Source of the DNA: a virus
Virus record (IMG/VR): IMGVR_UViG_3300028920_000037
Coordinates: 1 to 64,000 of that record
DNA length: 64,000 nucleotides
Reading direction: 5' to 3' (one strand)
In this document: in pieces, positions 23,687-31,865 of the stretch
How the letters are laid out: each line of letters opens with the position of its first letter
Position numbering within the stretch: the first letter of the stretch is position 1
Program-made: the position numbers and the translations under genes
Notes under the pieces: model-generated
The model's input: the letters and a program-made list of their open reading frames with translations, nothing else
What the model was told of the DNA's origin: nothing
Databases searched by the model: none

Positions 23687-25057
23687 ATGGCAATCACTAT
23701 TGATAGCGTCGTTGTTGATACTAATTCGAGTATTTCTACATGGAACAGGACGAACACCACCGTTGCCGGAGGTTCAAATCGTCGATTCATAGTAGGAGTC
23801 ATCATTGAAGACGCGTCAGCAGCCGTCGTACAGTCTGTCACGATAAACGGACAACCTCTCACTCAAGACGTTAGAGAGATCATCAGTTCAGGATTTTCAG
23901 CAATCGCCGAGGTTTGGTCGATCGGTGAGGCGGCATTACCTGTAGCCGGAAATTACACGTTGTCAGTCGTCTGTGACATTACTGTAGGTGAAATTGCGGT
24001 GTTTATCTGCAACGCCAATGGTGTGAAGGACCAGGACGCTGAGGCGACAACCGGCAACAATGCGACAAACGTTACTTCGATCAGCGATACAATAACAACA
24101 TTGACAGATGATGCGTTGATCTATAGCGTTTGTATAACGGGTGACGGTGGGCGCACATTGACACCAACGCAAGGCGGTCAAACGCTTCAGGGCCAGGCGG
24201 ACATGTCATCGTGTGAGGGTGCTGTGAGTACCCAAATAACAACGACGGCTGGCAACTATACGCACGGGTTTACGGGTCCTTCTCAAAGCAATCGTATGGC
24301 GATTGCCTTGGCGGCGTATGAAAAGTACGTAGAAAGCGAACCAACAACGCCTCAGGTCGTCGATTCGTTTACCGGATCATCGACTGGAACTACGCTGGAT
24401 ATAACTGTTGATGTAAATTCATATTCAAATAGGGTCTTTGGAGCGTTCATCACATCATTAGGCAGCAATTCGACCAACAACGCAATCAGTTCTGTTGTTT
24501 TGGATCCAGGCGGGTACAGCGTTAGTTTGACGCAGGCGTTTACACAACAGAGCGGTTTGCGGTTTGGATGGAACGCACGTTCGAGCGTTTGGTACATGCT
24601 AGACAGCGCTATGCCCACACCTGGGTCGTATACGCTGAGGATTACGTCAGCTGGAACACCACGTGCTATGCTGGCGACGGTGATGTCGCTTAGGTCTACC
24701 AAGCAGGAGGCTCCATTTGCGACCGCAGGGACAGGTACAATCATTAGTACGTCATCGATATCAACAAACATCAATACTAGCCCGAACAGCACGGCTCTAC
24801 TCGTAGATGTTGATACAGTCTATGGAACAGATCAAACCGGAACTTCGGGCGCCGGTCAGACAACCACGGCTGATCTATTCACGACGTACACAAATCACTT
24901 TACGAGCTATAAAACCGTATCATCGATTGGAACGTATCCGATGTCGTGGAATTTTTCTGGTACTACGTGGGCACAGGCGCACTCTGTTGTTGCGTTTGCC
25001 GTAGCACCCATTACGGCAATAGAACACTATGCAACCTGGTTTGGAGGAGGATTCTGA
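23687..25057 (+). CDS. Putative fibre protein with two beta domains
   Basis: I chose ATG 23687 (MAITIDSVVVDTNSSI), three bases after the upstream stop; a TTG codon directly before it is less likely. The product appears to be two related beta-sandwich domains: residues 1-210 (VVVDTNSSI...ALAAYEK) and about 220-450 (VVDSFTGSS...VVAFAVAP). Both have the pattern strand, NRRF/NRVFG, strand, GNYT/GSYT, then AI/AFAV. It is rich in Ser, Thr, Asn and Gly, as expected of exposed fibres. It shares a TGATG junction with the next gene. Confidence 0.75.
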   Translation: MAITIDSVVVDTNSSISTWNRTNTTVAGGSNRRFIVGVIIEDASAAVVQSVTINGQPLTQDVREIISSGFSAIAEVWSIGEAALPVAGNYTLSVVCDITVGEIAVFICNANGVKDQDAEATTGNNATNVTSISDTITTLTDDALIYSVCITGDGGRTLTPTQGGQTLQGQADMSSCEGAVSTQITTTAGNYTHGFTGPSQSNRMAIALAAYEKYVESEPTTPQVVDSFTGSSTGTTLDITVDVNSYSNRVFGAFITSLGSNSTNNAISSVVLDPGGYSVSLTQAFTQQSGLRFGWNARSSVWYMLDSAMPTPGSYTLRITSAGTPRAMLATVMSLRSTKQEAPFATAGTGTIISTSSISTNINTSPNSTALLVDVDTVYGTDQTGTSGAGQTTTADLFTTYTNHFTSYKTVSSIGTYPMSWNFSGTTWAQAHSVVAFAVAPITAIEHYATWFGGGF

Positions 25058-26109
25058 TGGGCACTTGGTCTGGAGAAACATACTCAGCAACGTACATTGA
25101 GACAAAAAACAACAAGGTAAACGCTGCAGCGCTAGAACATCAAGTTCGCTATAGCCACTCGCTTGGATTGGGAACGATTAAGACGACAACGTTTAACTTT
25201 TTGAACGATGATAAGTCTGGAGAGAATGTTCATCTTCATTTTTGGAACGTTCCGACAGAAACCGAAAAGTTGGTCGTCGCCAACATAGTTGCTCAGCACG
25301 ATGGTACGCCCATCGATCAAAACGTCATAAAGATTGATATGCCTGCTGAGCCAGACGGACGTCTTTTGACTACGCCAACACCGGCTCCTTTGGCGTGGAA
25401 CATCATTTATACTAGTCATAGCGATGATCTCGTTCAGTATGCTGCGTACGTTGCGGCCGGTGGGTTTCATCCTAACGGTTCTGGAAGATGTAGTGGACCG
25501 GTACTACAAATAAATCCGCCAGGCAATGCATCGCAGCCTAATGACTTTGTTGATGGTGAATTTTCATACGCAGAGACTGTATTGATTCATGATGGTGAAT
25601 TGCATTGGGAGCCTGGCATCATAGACGGAGGCGAATGGACTAACGAAGACTGGGTCAGCGTCGGTGCGAGGTTTCCCCCGAGCGAAGTTATTTCGGGAGG
25701 TGAGGCAAACGCCGTCCTACAGGAGCTCGTCCCTAGTTCAGGGATGTACATAGTGATCCCCGTTCCGGAGGGGGCGGGTACACATCAAGTCACAAAGGCG
25801 GTCCCTGTACCTGTTGCTGATCGAATGTTACGTACTGGATTTTGGACGTGGGACTTTGAAAAAGGGCCAGCTGTAACGGCAAATCGATCACAGGACGGTA
25901 CACACAATCTCTACACGTTTCAGACTCCAGACGCGTGGTTTATGTCTCGAGTCTCAACGGTAGGCGTGCTGAAAAGCTTCCTTCCAGACGCGTATCGCGT
26001 TGAAGCGATACATCCGGCATGGAAAGTTGTTGTTCGAGCGTATAAAAGCTCGATTGGCACAGGAAGATTGACTGGTAGGATGACACTGTTCAGGAAGAAC
26101 GTAACATGA
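25057..26109 (+). CDS. Unknown structural-type protein, 350 aa
   Basis: ATG 25057 overlaps the upstream stop as TGATG and gives MGTWSGETYSATYIETKNNK. The longer frame from 24946 is an artefact with a Cys-rich lead. The sequence is beta-rich with no obvious family. Residues such as HLHFWNVPTETEKLVVANIV and HDGELHWEPG suggest a globular domain. It lies between a fibre gene and the patatin gene, overlapping the latter by four bases. It could be an adhesin or an enzyme-bearing fibre part. Confidence 0.72.
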   Translation: MGTWSGETYSATYIETKNNKVNAAALEHQVRYSHSLGLGTIKTTTFNFLNDDKSGENVHLHFWNVPTETEKLVVANIVAQHDGTPIDQNVIKIDMPAEPDGRLLTTPTPAPLAWNIIYTSHSDDLVQYAAYVAAGGFHPNGSGRCSGPVLQINPPGNASQPNDFVDGEFSYAETVLIHDGELHWEPGIIDGGEWTNEDWVSVGARFPPSEVISGGEANAVLQELVPSSGMYIVIPVPEGAGTHQVTKAVPVPVADRMLRTGFWTWDFEKGPAVTANRSQDGTHNLYTFQTPDAWFMSRVSTVGVLKSFLPDAYRVEAIHPAWKVVVRAYKSSIGTGRLTGRMTLFRKNVT

Positions 26110-26996
26110 CGAGGGCTCTAGTTTTAAGTGGTGGTGGAGCAAAGGGTGCCTATCAGGTGGGTGTTATTATGCATCTAATGGGTGATCTTCATAGAGAATA
26201 TGACATCTTTACAGGTGTTTCTGTTGGTGCAATCAACGCTGCTGCGGTATCACAGCACCTTGGTACGATGACACCCCATCAGGCCTCCACGTGGCTTAGA
26301 GATTTTTGGGTGTCCACGGTCAAGGATAACACTTCAGTTTACAGGAAGCGTTTTTTGTGGGAGCTTGCAGCGCTCTGGAGCACCTCAGCCTATTCGACAA
26401 AACCACTTCAGAGATTGGTGTATGAAAACATTGACCTCGATCTTTTAAAGGGTTCTGGTAAGAAGGTTGCAGTCGGCGCAGTTAGCCTTGATACGGGTGA
26501 TTATGCCTATGGCCGTGAGTATAATCCGTACTTCAAAGATTGGATCCTTGCAAGCGCAGCGTTTCCGATCTTTTTAGAACCTATTAAGATCGATGGGCAG
26601 CTTTGGACTGACGGAGGCCTGAAGCGTGTCACTCCATTAGCTGAAGCGATTCGTCTTGGTGCCGACGAAGTTGATGTCATCATGTGTTCAAATTGGGAAC
26701 TCCCAATCCCATGGGAGACAGGAAAAAAGTGGCAGTTCTGGAAGCGCGCAGCATTCCCAGCACAGGTCTTGCGTATCATGAAGATTTACAACGATCAGAT
26801 CCTTGAAATGGATATCAAGATTACTGGGATGAAGAATGAGCTTGCTCAGGCAAATCCGAAGTATCGCCATGTGAAGATAAACCTTATTAGACCAAATAAA
26901 ATACTCATGGATGATTCTTTGCAGTTTTCAAATGCAGAGGTGAAGAGGTTGATCAGCCTCGGTTACAGGGACGCAACTAACACCGTCGTGGTATAA
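26106..26996 (+). CDS. Patatin-like phospholipase
   Basis: This is a member of the patatin-like phospholipase family (Ser-Asp dyad lipid hydrolases). The N-terminus carries LVLSGGGAKGAYQVGV (oxyanion glycines 9-11), then the nucleophile elbow GVSVG (Ser39) and the Asp motif WTDGG (Asp169). The length of 296 fits a single catalytic domain; no signal peptide or membrane anchor is seen. The ATG overlaps the previous stop (ATGA), so it belongs to the fibre operon. It could act on the host membrane at lysis or entry, or be a cytoplasmic effector. No partner gene of a defence system is adjacent. Confidence 0.92.
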   Translation: MTRALVLSGGGAKGAYQVGVIMHLMGDLHREYDIFTGVSVGAINAAAVSQHLGTMTPHQASTWLRDFWVSTVKDNTSVYRKRFLWELAALWSTSAYSTKPLQRLVYENIDLDLLKGSGKKVAVGAVSLDTGDYAYGREYNPYFKDWILASAAFPIFLEPIKIDGQLWTDGGLKRVTPLAEAIRLGADEVDVIMCSNWELPIPWETGKKWQFWKRAAFPAQVLRIMKIYNDQILEMDIKITGMKNELAQANPKYRHVKINLIRPNKILMDDSLQFSNAEVKRLISLGYRDATNTVVV

Positions 26997-26997
26997 T
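26992..26997 (+). promoter_or_regulatory. TGG-TATAAT extended -10-like box
   Basis: TATAAT preceded by TGG lies at the end of the patatin gene, 6 bases before the GTG start at 27004, with no -35 and no ribosome binding site. The spacing matches the promoter at 8447. It may arise by chance from the Val-Val-stop codons. Confidence 0.3.
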
Positions 26998-27003
26998 TGA
27001 ATA

Positions 27004-27459
27004 GTGAGCCTACTTCAGTTACGTAGCGTAAACTTTGGACGTTCGTTTTCGAATTTGACTGGTTCGACGGGCGTGGGCTACACGTTGCTAAGTACGACAG
27101 GTGCTGAGTACCAGGCTCGTACGACGACGGGCGTTTATCAGGCTGTTTCGGGAAGCGGGCTCTACTCAGCAAACATTTCGTTCCCAGACGACTGGAACGG
27201 TCAGGTTGTTTGGGACACGGGGACCGTGTTTACGGGTTCGTGTGGTGGGCCAAAGTACGCCATCGAACAGTACAACTACGAAGAGAACAACCCAAAGGTT
27301 GATGATATATTCAATATTGAATATGGCCGTTGGCGTATTGTCAATGATCAGATGATTTTCTATCTTGATGACAATACGACAGAAGTTGCAAGGTTTGACC
27401 TGTATGATGAGAACGGGCTTCCGACCGTAGACGCTGTGTTCGAGCGTAGGAGGGTCTAG
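27004..27459 (+). CDS. Unknown tail-module protein, 151 aa
   Basis: The frame opens at GTG 27004 (MSLLQLRSVNFGRSFSNLTG). It is beta-rich with repeated Gly and Thr (VGYTLLSTTGAEYQARTTTGVYQ) and resembles small virion proteins that carry a beta-sandwich followed by an exposed strand region. A C-terminal part reads RWRIVNDQMIFYLDDNTTEVARFDL. No ribosome binding site precedes the GTG. Its stop overlaps the GTG of the next gene (TAGTG). Confidence 0.7.
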   Translation: MSLLQLRSVNFGRSFSNLTGSTGVGYTLLSTTGAEYQARTTTGVYQAVSGSGLYSANISFPDDWNGQVVWDTGTVFTGSCGGPKYAIEQYNYEENNPKVDDIFNIEYGRWRIVNDQMIFYLDDNTTEVARFDLYDENGLPTVDAVFERRRV

Positions 27460-27806
27460 TGCCTGTCAACAAGGTCGTGACGCGTGGGTTTGGTCCTGCA
27501 CGTGACGGTGTCGGTAATCGAGCCGGTCCTGTGACGCGGGGATACGGTGGGCGCTTCATTAAGCAGATCGTCGAGCTCGTTGTTCGAAGGATACATGGTC
27601 GTTCTGGTCGAAAGAGCCATGAGGATGTTAATGAACTCGTCGTTTACGCAAAACTCATCGAAGTAAACGATCATGAGCCCAAACGAAAGATCGAGGGTTG
27701 GGTCAAGGTAAATGTCTCAGGAGAGTACGTCAGATCGTTAGTCGAACACATTACCTCGAAGGTGAAGGACGTCTGGGTCTCTGTGACGCGTGTCATCAGG
27801 GACTAG
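27459..27806 (+). CDS. Unknown protein, 115 aa
   Basis: GTG 27459 overlaps the upstream stop. The product MPVNKVVTRGFGPARDGVGNRAG has a Gly and Arg-rich N-terminus and then a helical/beta part (GRFIKQIVELVVRRIHGRSG, YVRSLVEHITSKVKDVWVSVTRV). It is basic. No family is recognised. The position between the fibre block and neck genes suggests a structural or assembly role. Confidence 0.65.
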   Translation: MPVNKVVTRGFGPARDGVGNRAGPVTRGYGGRFIKQIVELVVRRIHGRSGRKSHEDVNELVVYAKLIEVNDHEPKRKIEGWVKVNVSGEYVRSLVEHITSKVKDVWVSVTRVIRD

Positions 27807-27810
27807 GGAA

Positions 27811-27816
27811 TAGTTA
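27811..27816 (+). promoter_or_regulatory. TAGTTA motif 6 bases before an ATG without RBS
   Basis: TAGTTATCTGCC precedes the ATG at 27823 directly. No ribosome binding site is present, and the spacing matches the motif at 20441. Confidence 0.42.
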
Positions 27817-27822
27817 TCTGCC

Positions 27823-28425
27823 ATGCAGCCGCTGAAAGAAACCATCGAATTAAACATCGATGAGTCAAACGAGCTACTCTTCAAGGTACAGGTCGAAGGA
27901 AACGATGTGGCACCAGCACGTGTCAGGTTGGTGTGTGAAGGGGAAGATATCTCGTACCATTTCAATGGTGAAGGTACAGATGAGCCTGGAATCGTGCAGT
28001 TTGTGATCCCGAACATGACCGGACGCATCAAGGAAGGCGTCTATTCTTCGTCTGTCGAAGTTCTGATTGACAACAGGTACTTTGCGCCCGTTCAGTTTGA
28101 CTTGCAATTCAAGCAACCGGTCAAGGTCACTGCAGAGTCTGTAAGCGTACCGAAAAAGCGTGCCAGCAGGAAGCGGGACGTAACCGTCTCAGCGTCGCCT
28201 GTCCTTGTTGAGAAGAGCGATCGTAGGCCAAAGGTCGAGCCAACACCCACACCGAAGCCGCTTCAGATCGCCGAAGGCCGAAGGGCCCGCAAGGTAAAGA
28301 TCGAGGAAACGCTTGCAAAGCTTCCACGAGACAAGCCTGGTAAAAAGGACGAAGGACCGATCTCAGACGGCGAACTCCGCGATCTCATTGAGTCGATGAC
28401 TCGTAATGTCCTCAAGGAAAAGTGA
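27823..28425 (+). CDS. Beta domain plus basic tail, 200 aa, unknown
   Basis: Residues 1-105 look like one beta-sandwich (IELNIDESNELLFKVQVEGND...VEVLIDNRYFAPVQFDLQF). Residues 110-170 are Lys, Arg and Pro-rich and probably disordered (PKKRASRKRD, KVEPTPTPKPLQ). The C-terminus is a helix (DGELRDLIESMTRNVLKEK). No family is recognised. It begins the neck/tail transcription unit. Its TGA abuts the ATG of the small gene at 28425. Confidence 0.72.
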   Translation: MQPLKETIELNIDESNELLFKVQVEGNDVAPARVRLVCEGEDISYHFNGEGTDEPGIVQFVIPNMTGRIKEGVYSSSVEVLIDNRYFAPVQFDLQFKQPVKVTAESVSVPKKRASRKRDVTVSASPVLVEKSDRRPKVEPTPTPKPLQIAEGRRARKVKIEETLAKLPRDKPGKKDEGPISDGELRDLIESMTRNVLKEK

Positions 28426-28601
28426 TGTCATACGTGCTTAGGGTCTTCGTCAGAGAGGTCATTAAAAAGTGCAAAAGGAGTGATGCGAAGGACGGTGAAA
28501 ATGTCTGTCTCTATACAAAAGACGGTAAACACCTCCTCGGCAGGCACAAGACGAAGAAGGACGCGTACGACCAGGAGTATGCGATCAAGCAGCACAAGTA
28601 A
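28425..28601 (+). CDS. Small conserved-looking phage protein, 58 aa
   Basis: The ATG at 28425 overlaps the preceding TGA by one base (TGATG) and the frame ends at TAA 28599-28601. The product starts MSYVLRVFVREVIKKCKRSD and contains CLYTKDGKHLLGRHKTKKDA followed by YDQEYAIKQHK. The second part resembles small phage proteins with a KDGxxLLGxHxTKxxAxxQExAI pattern. The N-terminal LRVFVREVI resembles the LREYVRxLV segment of genes at 12513 and 59363. It fills the gap between the 27823 and 28614 genes. Confidence 0.7.
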   Translation: MSYVLRVFVREVIKKCKRSDAKDGENVCLYTKDGKHLLGRHKTKKDAYDQEYAIKQHK

Positions 28602-28613
28602 TACCTAATCTCG

Positions 28614-29813
28614 ATGGCAAGTTTCATCGATACAGTCAGGCCGACGCCGTTCGGATATTTCGACGCAGACGTTGACTTTCAAACTGCTGCAGATCCGATG
28701 GTCACGTTTGTTAAGCGCCGCCTTGGTGATGACATCCTTTCCGTCGAGCTGACGAGAAAGCAGATCTGGGCGTGCTTTGAGGAGGCGTCGCTCGAGTACG
28801 CTCGACTCATTCAAGAGCTCAGGATCAAGAGCGACCTTGTCCAAGTACTCGGTCGTCCTACAGGAAGCTCTGACTACACGAACAAGTACCCTCAACAGAC
28901 GCTTGAGTACCTGATGAGAATGGCTGAACCGTATGCCACTGCGGCACAGGTCGGTGGAAGCTACAATGCGGAGCTTGGATACTTCGAGATTGAATCGGGC
29001 CGGCAGGATTACAATATCTACACGGAGCTGATGTCAGACACGTCGCCGGGCGTTCCTGTGTTCGATACGCTTCCAACAGGTTCACGTGGTAAGATGCGTA
29101 TCGCCGAGGTGTTTCACTTTGAACCTCTCGCTGCACAGCAGATGCTCCTCAACGCGTCGAACATCACGAATTTCCTGGCGACAAATTTCAATTACGAGAG
29201 CTATGTGAACAGCACTGTGTTCTACGTACTGCCCGTGTTCGAGGACGTCCTTCGTCGCGGCATGCTCGAGGAGGCGTTTCGCGTCAGGCGTTCGCACTAC
29301 AGCTGGGAGATCATCGGTACGAACCTGCGTATTTACCCTATCCCATCGACGACGCTGAACCTCGGTAAGCTCTATGTGAGGGTCATCCCACGCATCGACC
29401 CGCTGAATCCAGCGTTCAGTGATACGCTTCCAAACGGCGGTGATGATTCGATTAGCGGCGTAAGTGGACCTCACAACGCACCGTACTCGATCATTCCGTA
29501 CGCCTCGATTACAGAACCTGGTCGACAATGGATCAGGCAGTACACACTCGCGCTGTGCACTGTCACGCTTGGAAGGGTCAGAAGCAAGATCAAGACGATT
29601 CCAATTCCAAATGCCGATCTTGTCCTCGATGGTGAGCAGCTCGTCTCCGAAGGCAGAGAGGACCTTGAAAAGCTCTCTGATCAGCTGAAAGAATGGCTCG
29701 CAGAGATGACAAACGAGAAGCTTGCTGAAAGAGAGGCGAACCTCGCTGAGTCGATCAATAGGCAGCTGCGTTTCGTCCCGATCCCAGGTGGAAAAGCGAT
29801 ATCCATCTATTGA
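28614..29813 (+). CDS. Neck protein, gp13-like
   Basis: The C-terminal region (WIRQYTLALCTVTLGRVRSKIKTIPIPNADLVLDG) matches the pattern of T4-type gp13 neck proteins: a helix ending in an IPIPG-like turn and a LDGxxL segment. The N-terminal half (FVKRRLGDDILSVELTRKQIWACFEEASLEYARLI) is also typical. At 399 residues it is longer than T4 gp13 (309). The next gene is gp14-like, the same order as in T4. The ATG lacks a ribosome binding site and is preceded by TACCTAATCTCG, a weak relative of the TAxTTA motif. Confidence 0.75.
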   Translation: MASFIDTVRPTPFGYFDADVDFQTAADPMVTFVKRRLGDDILSVELTRKQIWACFEEASLEYARLIQELRIKSDLVQVLGRPTGSSDYTNKYPQQTLEYLMRMAEPYATAAQVGGSYNAELGYFEIESGRQDYNIYTELMSDTSPGVPVFDTLPTGSRGKMRIAEVFHFEPLAAQQMLLNASNITNFLATNFNYESYVNSTVFYVLPVFEDVLRRGMLEEAFRVRRSHYSWEIIGTNLRIYPIPSTTLNLGKLYVRVIPRIDPLNPAFSDTLPNGGDDSISGVSGPHNAPYSIIPYASITEPGRQWIRQYTLALCTVTLGRVRSKIKTIPIPNADLVLDGEQLVSEGREDLEKLSDQLKEWLAEMTNEKLAEREANLAESINRQLRFVPIPGGKAISIY

Positions 29814-29824
29814 GGCACAGGTCC

Positions 29825-29830
29825 TAGTTA
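29825..29830 (+). promoter_or_regulatory. TAGTTA motif 7 bases before an ATG without RBS
   Basis: TAGTTATCACCGG lies directly before the ATG at 29838. It resembles TAGTTATCTGCC before the gene at 27823, and again no ribosome binding site is present. Confidence 0.42.
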
Positions 29831-29837
29831 TCACCGG

Positions 29838-30506
29838 ATGGCTCGTCTTTTTTTGACACAGCGCGAAGTAGACTTCATTTCTGACATCACGAAGGAAGTC
29901 GTGAAGGATGTCGTGGGCCAGAAGATCTACTACTACCCAATTTCAGAAGAAAGGACGCAGGCACATCCTGTTTATGATGAAGCGATCCGAAAGATCTTCG
30001 ATCAGCCGATCGAGATCGAGGCGCTGATCGACAACTCGTTCGAGAAGGATACTGTCATCAACCAGTTCGGTATCGACAAGGACTACAAGATTGAGGTCTT
30101 CATCCACTACAGGGACATGATCGAACGCGGAATCCAGTGTAGCATCGGAGACTTCTTCACGTTCTCAGACGTCATCTTTGAGGTCACTGAGGTACGTGTC
30201 ATGCGAAACATCTACGGTCTAGCAGAACATCCAGAAGGTGTCAGACTCGTTGGTTCACCCGCACGTCAGGAGTCGATCGATATCTATATCAAGGGTCCAA
30301 CAGACATCGGATACTCGGACGATGATGCTGTTCAGAAGACGTTTGTGCAGCAGCGCGGTTACGAGTCGAACGAGCTCGGCGACACCGCCGACCAGCGAGC
30401 GCTTGTTGATAACGGCGTGCTTGATCCTCCGTTGACGGGACCGAAGCAGGTATCGGAGAAGGGTGACGTGAAGGGCAGGAACGCGTTTTACGGTGAAGAG
30501 GATTGA
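29838..30506 (+). CDS. Neck / head completion protein, gp14-like
   Basis: The N-terminal part (GQKIYYYPISEERTQAHPVYDEAIRKIF) is a hallmark of gp14-type neck proteins in T4-like phages. It is followed by the EVFIHYRDMIERGIQCSIGDFFTF segment (roughly 90-115). The C-terminal 60 residues are polar and probably disordered. At 222 residues it is close to T4 gp14 (256). It shares a TGATG junction with the next gene. Confidence 0.75.
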   Translation: MARLFLTQREVDFISDITKEVVKDVVGQKIYYYPISEERTQAHPVYDEAIRKIFDQPIEIEALIDNSFEKDTVINQFGIDKDYKIEVFIHYRDMIERGIQCSIGDFFTFSDVIFEVTEVRVMRNIYGLAEHPEGVRLVGSPARQESIDIYIKGPTDIGYSDDDAVQKTFVQQRGYESNELGDTADQRALVDNGVLDPPLTGPKQVSEKGDVKGRNAFYGEED

Positions 30507-31801
30507 TGACGACTAGGTTTACAGCGAATAGTAGCGGTCTACGTTCTGGATACGACAATGCGAACGTTTCGACGGACGTAACGATCCCTGCGTGTGGTGT
30601 CGAAGACGTTGATGTTGCTGTCTTTAGTCTTTTCAATGAGGAGATCCCGCTCCAGGTGTCAGCAAAGGAGGGCCTGAAGCGCGCAAAGGTCATATTTGCA
30701 GCCGGAGAGAAGTGGGCTGTCATCAAGAAAAAGAAGGACATCCGAGACAGACAGGGGCGACTGATCCTGCCACTCGTGACAGTCGGAAGGACGAACATCG
30801 TCCAAGATCCAGTTCAAGACATCACAGGACGTGGCATCAACCAACAGACAGGTGAGCTTAGGGTCCTGCGTAGGTTATCGAAGAACGATAGGACCTATCA
30901 GAACCTCATCAATAGGCTGTTTATCAAGAACCAGATGAACCTAGCAGTGAATCCCGACCAGGGTGTATCACCGCTGCCCGGACAGCTGACAACGACACGC
31001 ACAGTCGGTGACCTTGCGGCAAATCCAGACATCGTTGACGGAGCGTACCTCGCTCCTGTCAGGAACGACAACGTCTGGGAGACAATAACCATTCCAGCAC
31101 CTCAGTTCTTCACCGCGAACTACGAGGTGACGTTCTGGACGCAGTACACGGCACACATGACCGAAATGGTTCAGATGTTCATTGCAGCCCAGCTTCCGCA
31201 GGGTAACGCGTTTAGGATCTCGAACCCTGCGAATGACGGGTACTGGTTCGTTGCGAACGTTGAAGGGAACGAATACAATCCTGAGAACAACTTCGACAAC
31301 ATGTTTGAACAGGAAAGGGTGATCAAGTACACGTTCAACCTGAGGGTACCTGCATACGTTCTTGCAACTGATACACCCGGAGCGCCTATTCCTGTCAGGC
31401 GAAACCTCAGTGCGACAAGTATTGAGTTCGAGTCTGCAATCGGTGATGTTACAAAGTCTGACGCGACCGGTGACGACGATCCCTGGTTCGGAGCAGATGA
31501 TCCAACGCTTCCATACGATACGGATACACCTGAACGCCTACTTGGTATCGACAAGCGTAGGACCGGACATCCTCGGCTCGGCATCAGGACAAACGTACAT
31601 CCAGACGATCCTGCGCTTCGTAGTTATCCTCGAGGAACGACTCCGGCAAAGTACCTAAAGGTCCGCGTTGTTGGGCAGGATGGGAACGTAGGAATCAGAA
31701 ATGTTCGTATAACATCTACGAATCCACATACAGGTGAGTCGACGTTCTCCGCTCGAGACCTAACGCTGGGCGGATTCTCCTTGGTTGTCGTAGACGAGTG
31801 A
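30506..31801 (+). CDS. Tail terminator / sheath stabilizer, gp15-like
   Basis: ATG 30506 overlaps the upstream stop. The middle region (ANYEVTFWTQYTAHMTEMVQMFIAAQLP, then FNLRVPAYVLA) follows the pattern of T4 gp15 (YELSIFTRYEDDMFQIVEQIL, EWSLTFEVNGWMYPP). The N-terminal part VFSLFNEEIPLQVSAKEG is followed by a basic KKKKDIRDRQGRLILPLVTV segment. The C-terminal about 100 residues form an extra domain (YLKVRVVGQDGNVGIRNVRITSTNP). At 431 residues it is longer than T4 gp15 (272). Gene order 13-14-15-18 supports the call. Confidence 0.78.
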   Translation: MTTRFTANSSGLRSGYDNANVSTDVTIPACGVEDVDVAVFSLFNEEIPLQVSAKEGLKRAKVIFAAGEKWAVIKKKKDIRDRQGRLILPLVTVGRTNIVQDPVQDITGRGINQQTGELRVLRRLSKNDRTYQNLINRLFIKNQMNLAVNPDQGVSPLPGQLTTTRTVGDLAANPDIVDGAYLAPVRNDNVWETITIPAPQFFTANYEVTFWTQYTAHMTEMVQMFIAAQLPQGNAFRISNPANDGYWFVANVEGNEYNPENNFDNMFEQERVIKYTFNLRVPAYVLATDTPGAPIPVRRNLSATSIEFESAIGDVTKSDATGDDDPWFGADDPTLPYDTDTPERLLGIDKRRTGHPRLGIRTNVHPDDPALRSYPRGTTPAKYLKVRVVGQDGNVGIRNVRITSTNPHTGESTFSARDLTLGGFSLVVVDE

Positions 31802-31825
31802 ACGGTCTTTTGGCTTCGTCGTCAA

Positions 31826-31831
31826 TACTTA
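31826..31831 (+). promoter_or_regulatory. TACTTA late-promoter-like hexamer before sheath gene
   Basis: The motif is 34 bases before the ATG at 31866, with TTAAGGAGAACGG between them. It lies in a 64-base gap after the gp15-like gene. Confidence 0.48.
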
Positions 31832-31865
31832 TTCGAGATTCCTCACCGTTGTTAAGGAGAACGGC

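Noticed and set aside
26106-27459. CBASS-like defence pair (patatin effector plus partner)
   Set aside because: The neighbours are fibre and tail-type proteins; no nucleotidyltransferase or ubiquitin-like partner is present.
29082-29834. 250-codon antisense frame within the gp13-like gene
   Set aside because: It covers a well-supported + strand gene and has no sensible start or motif.
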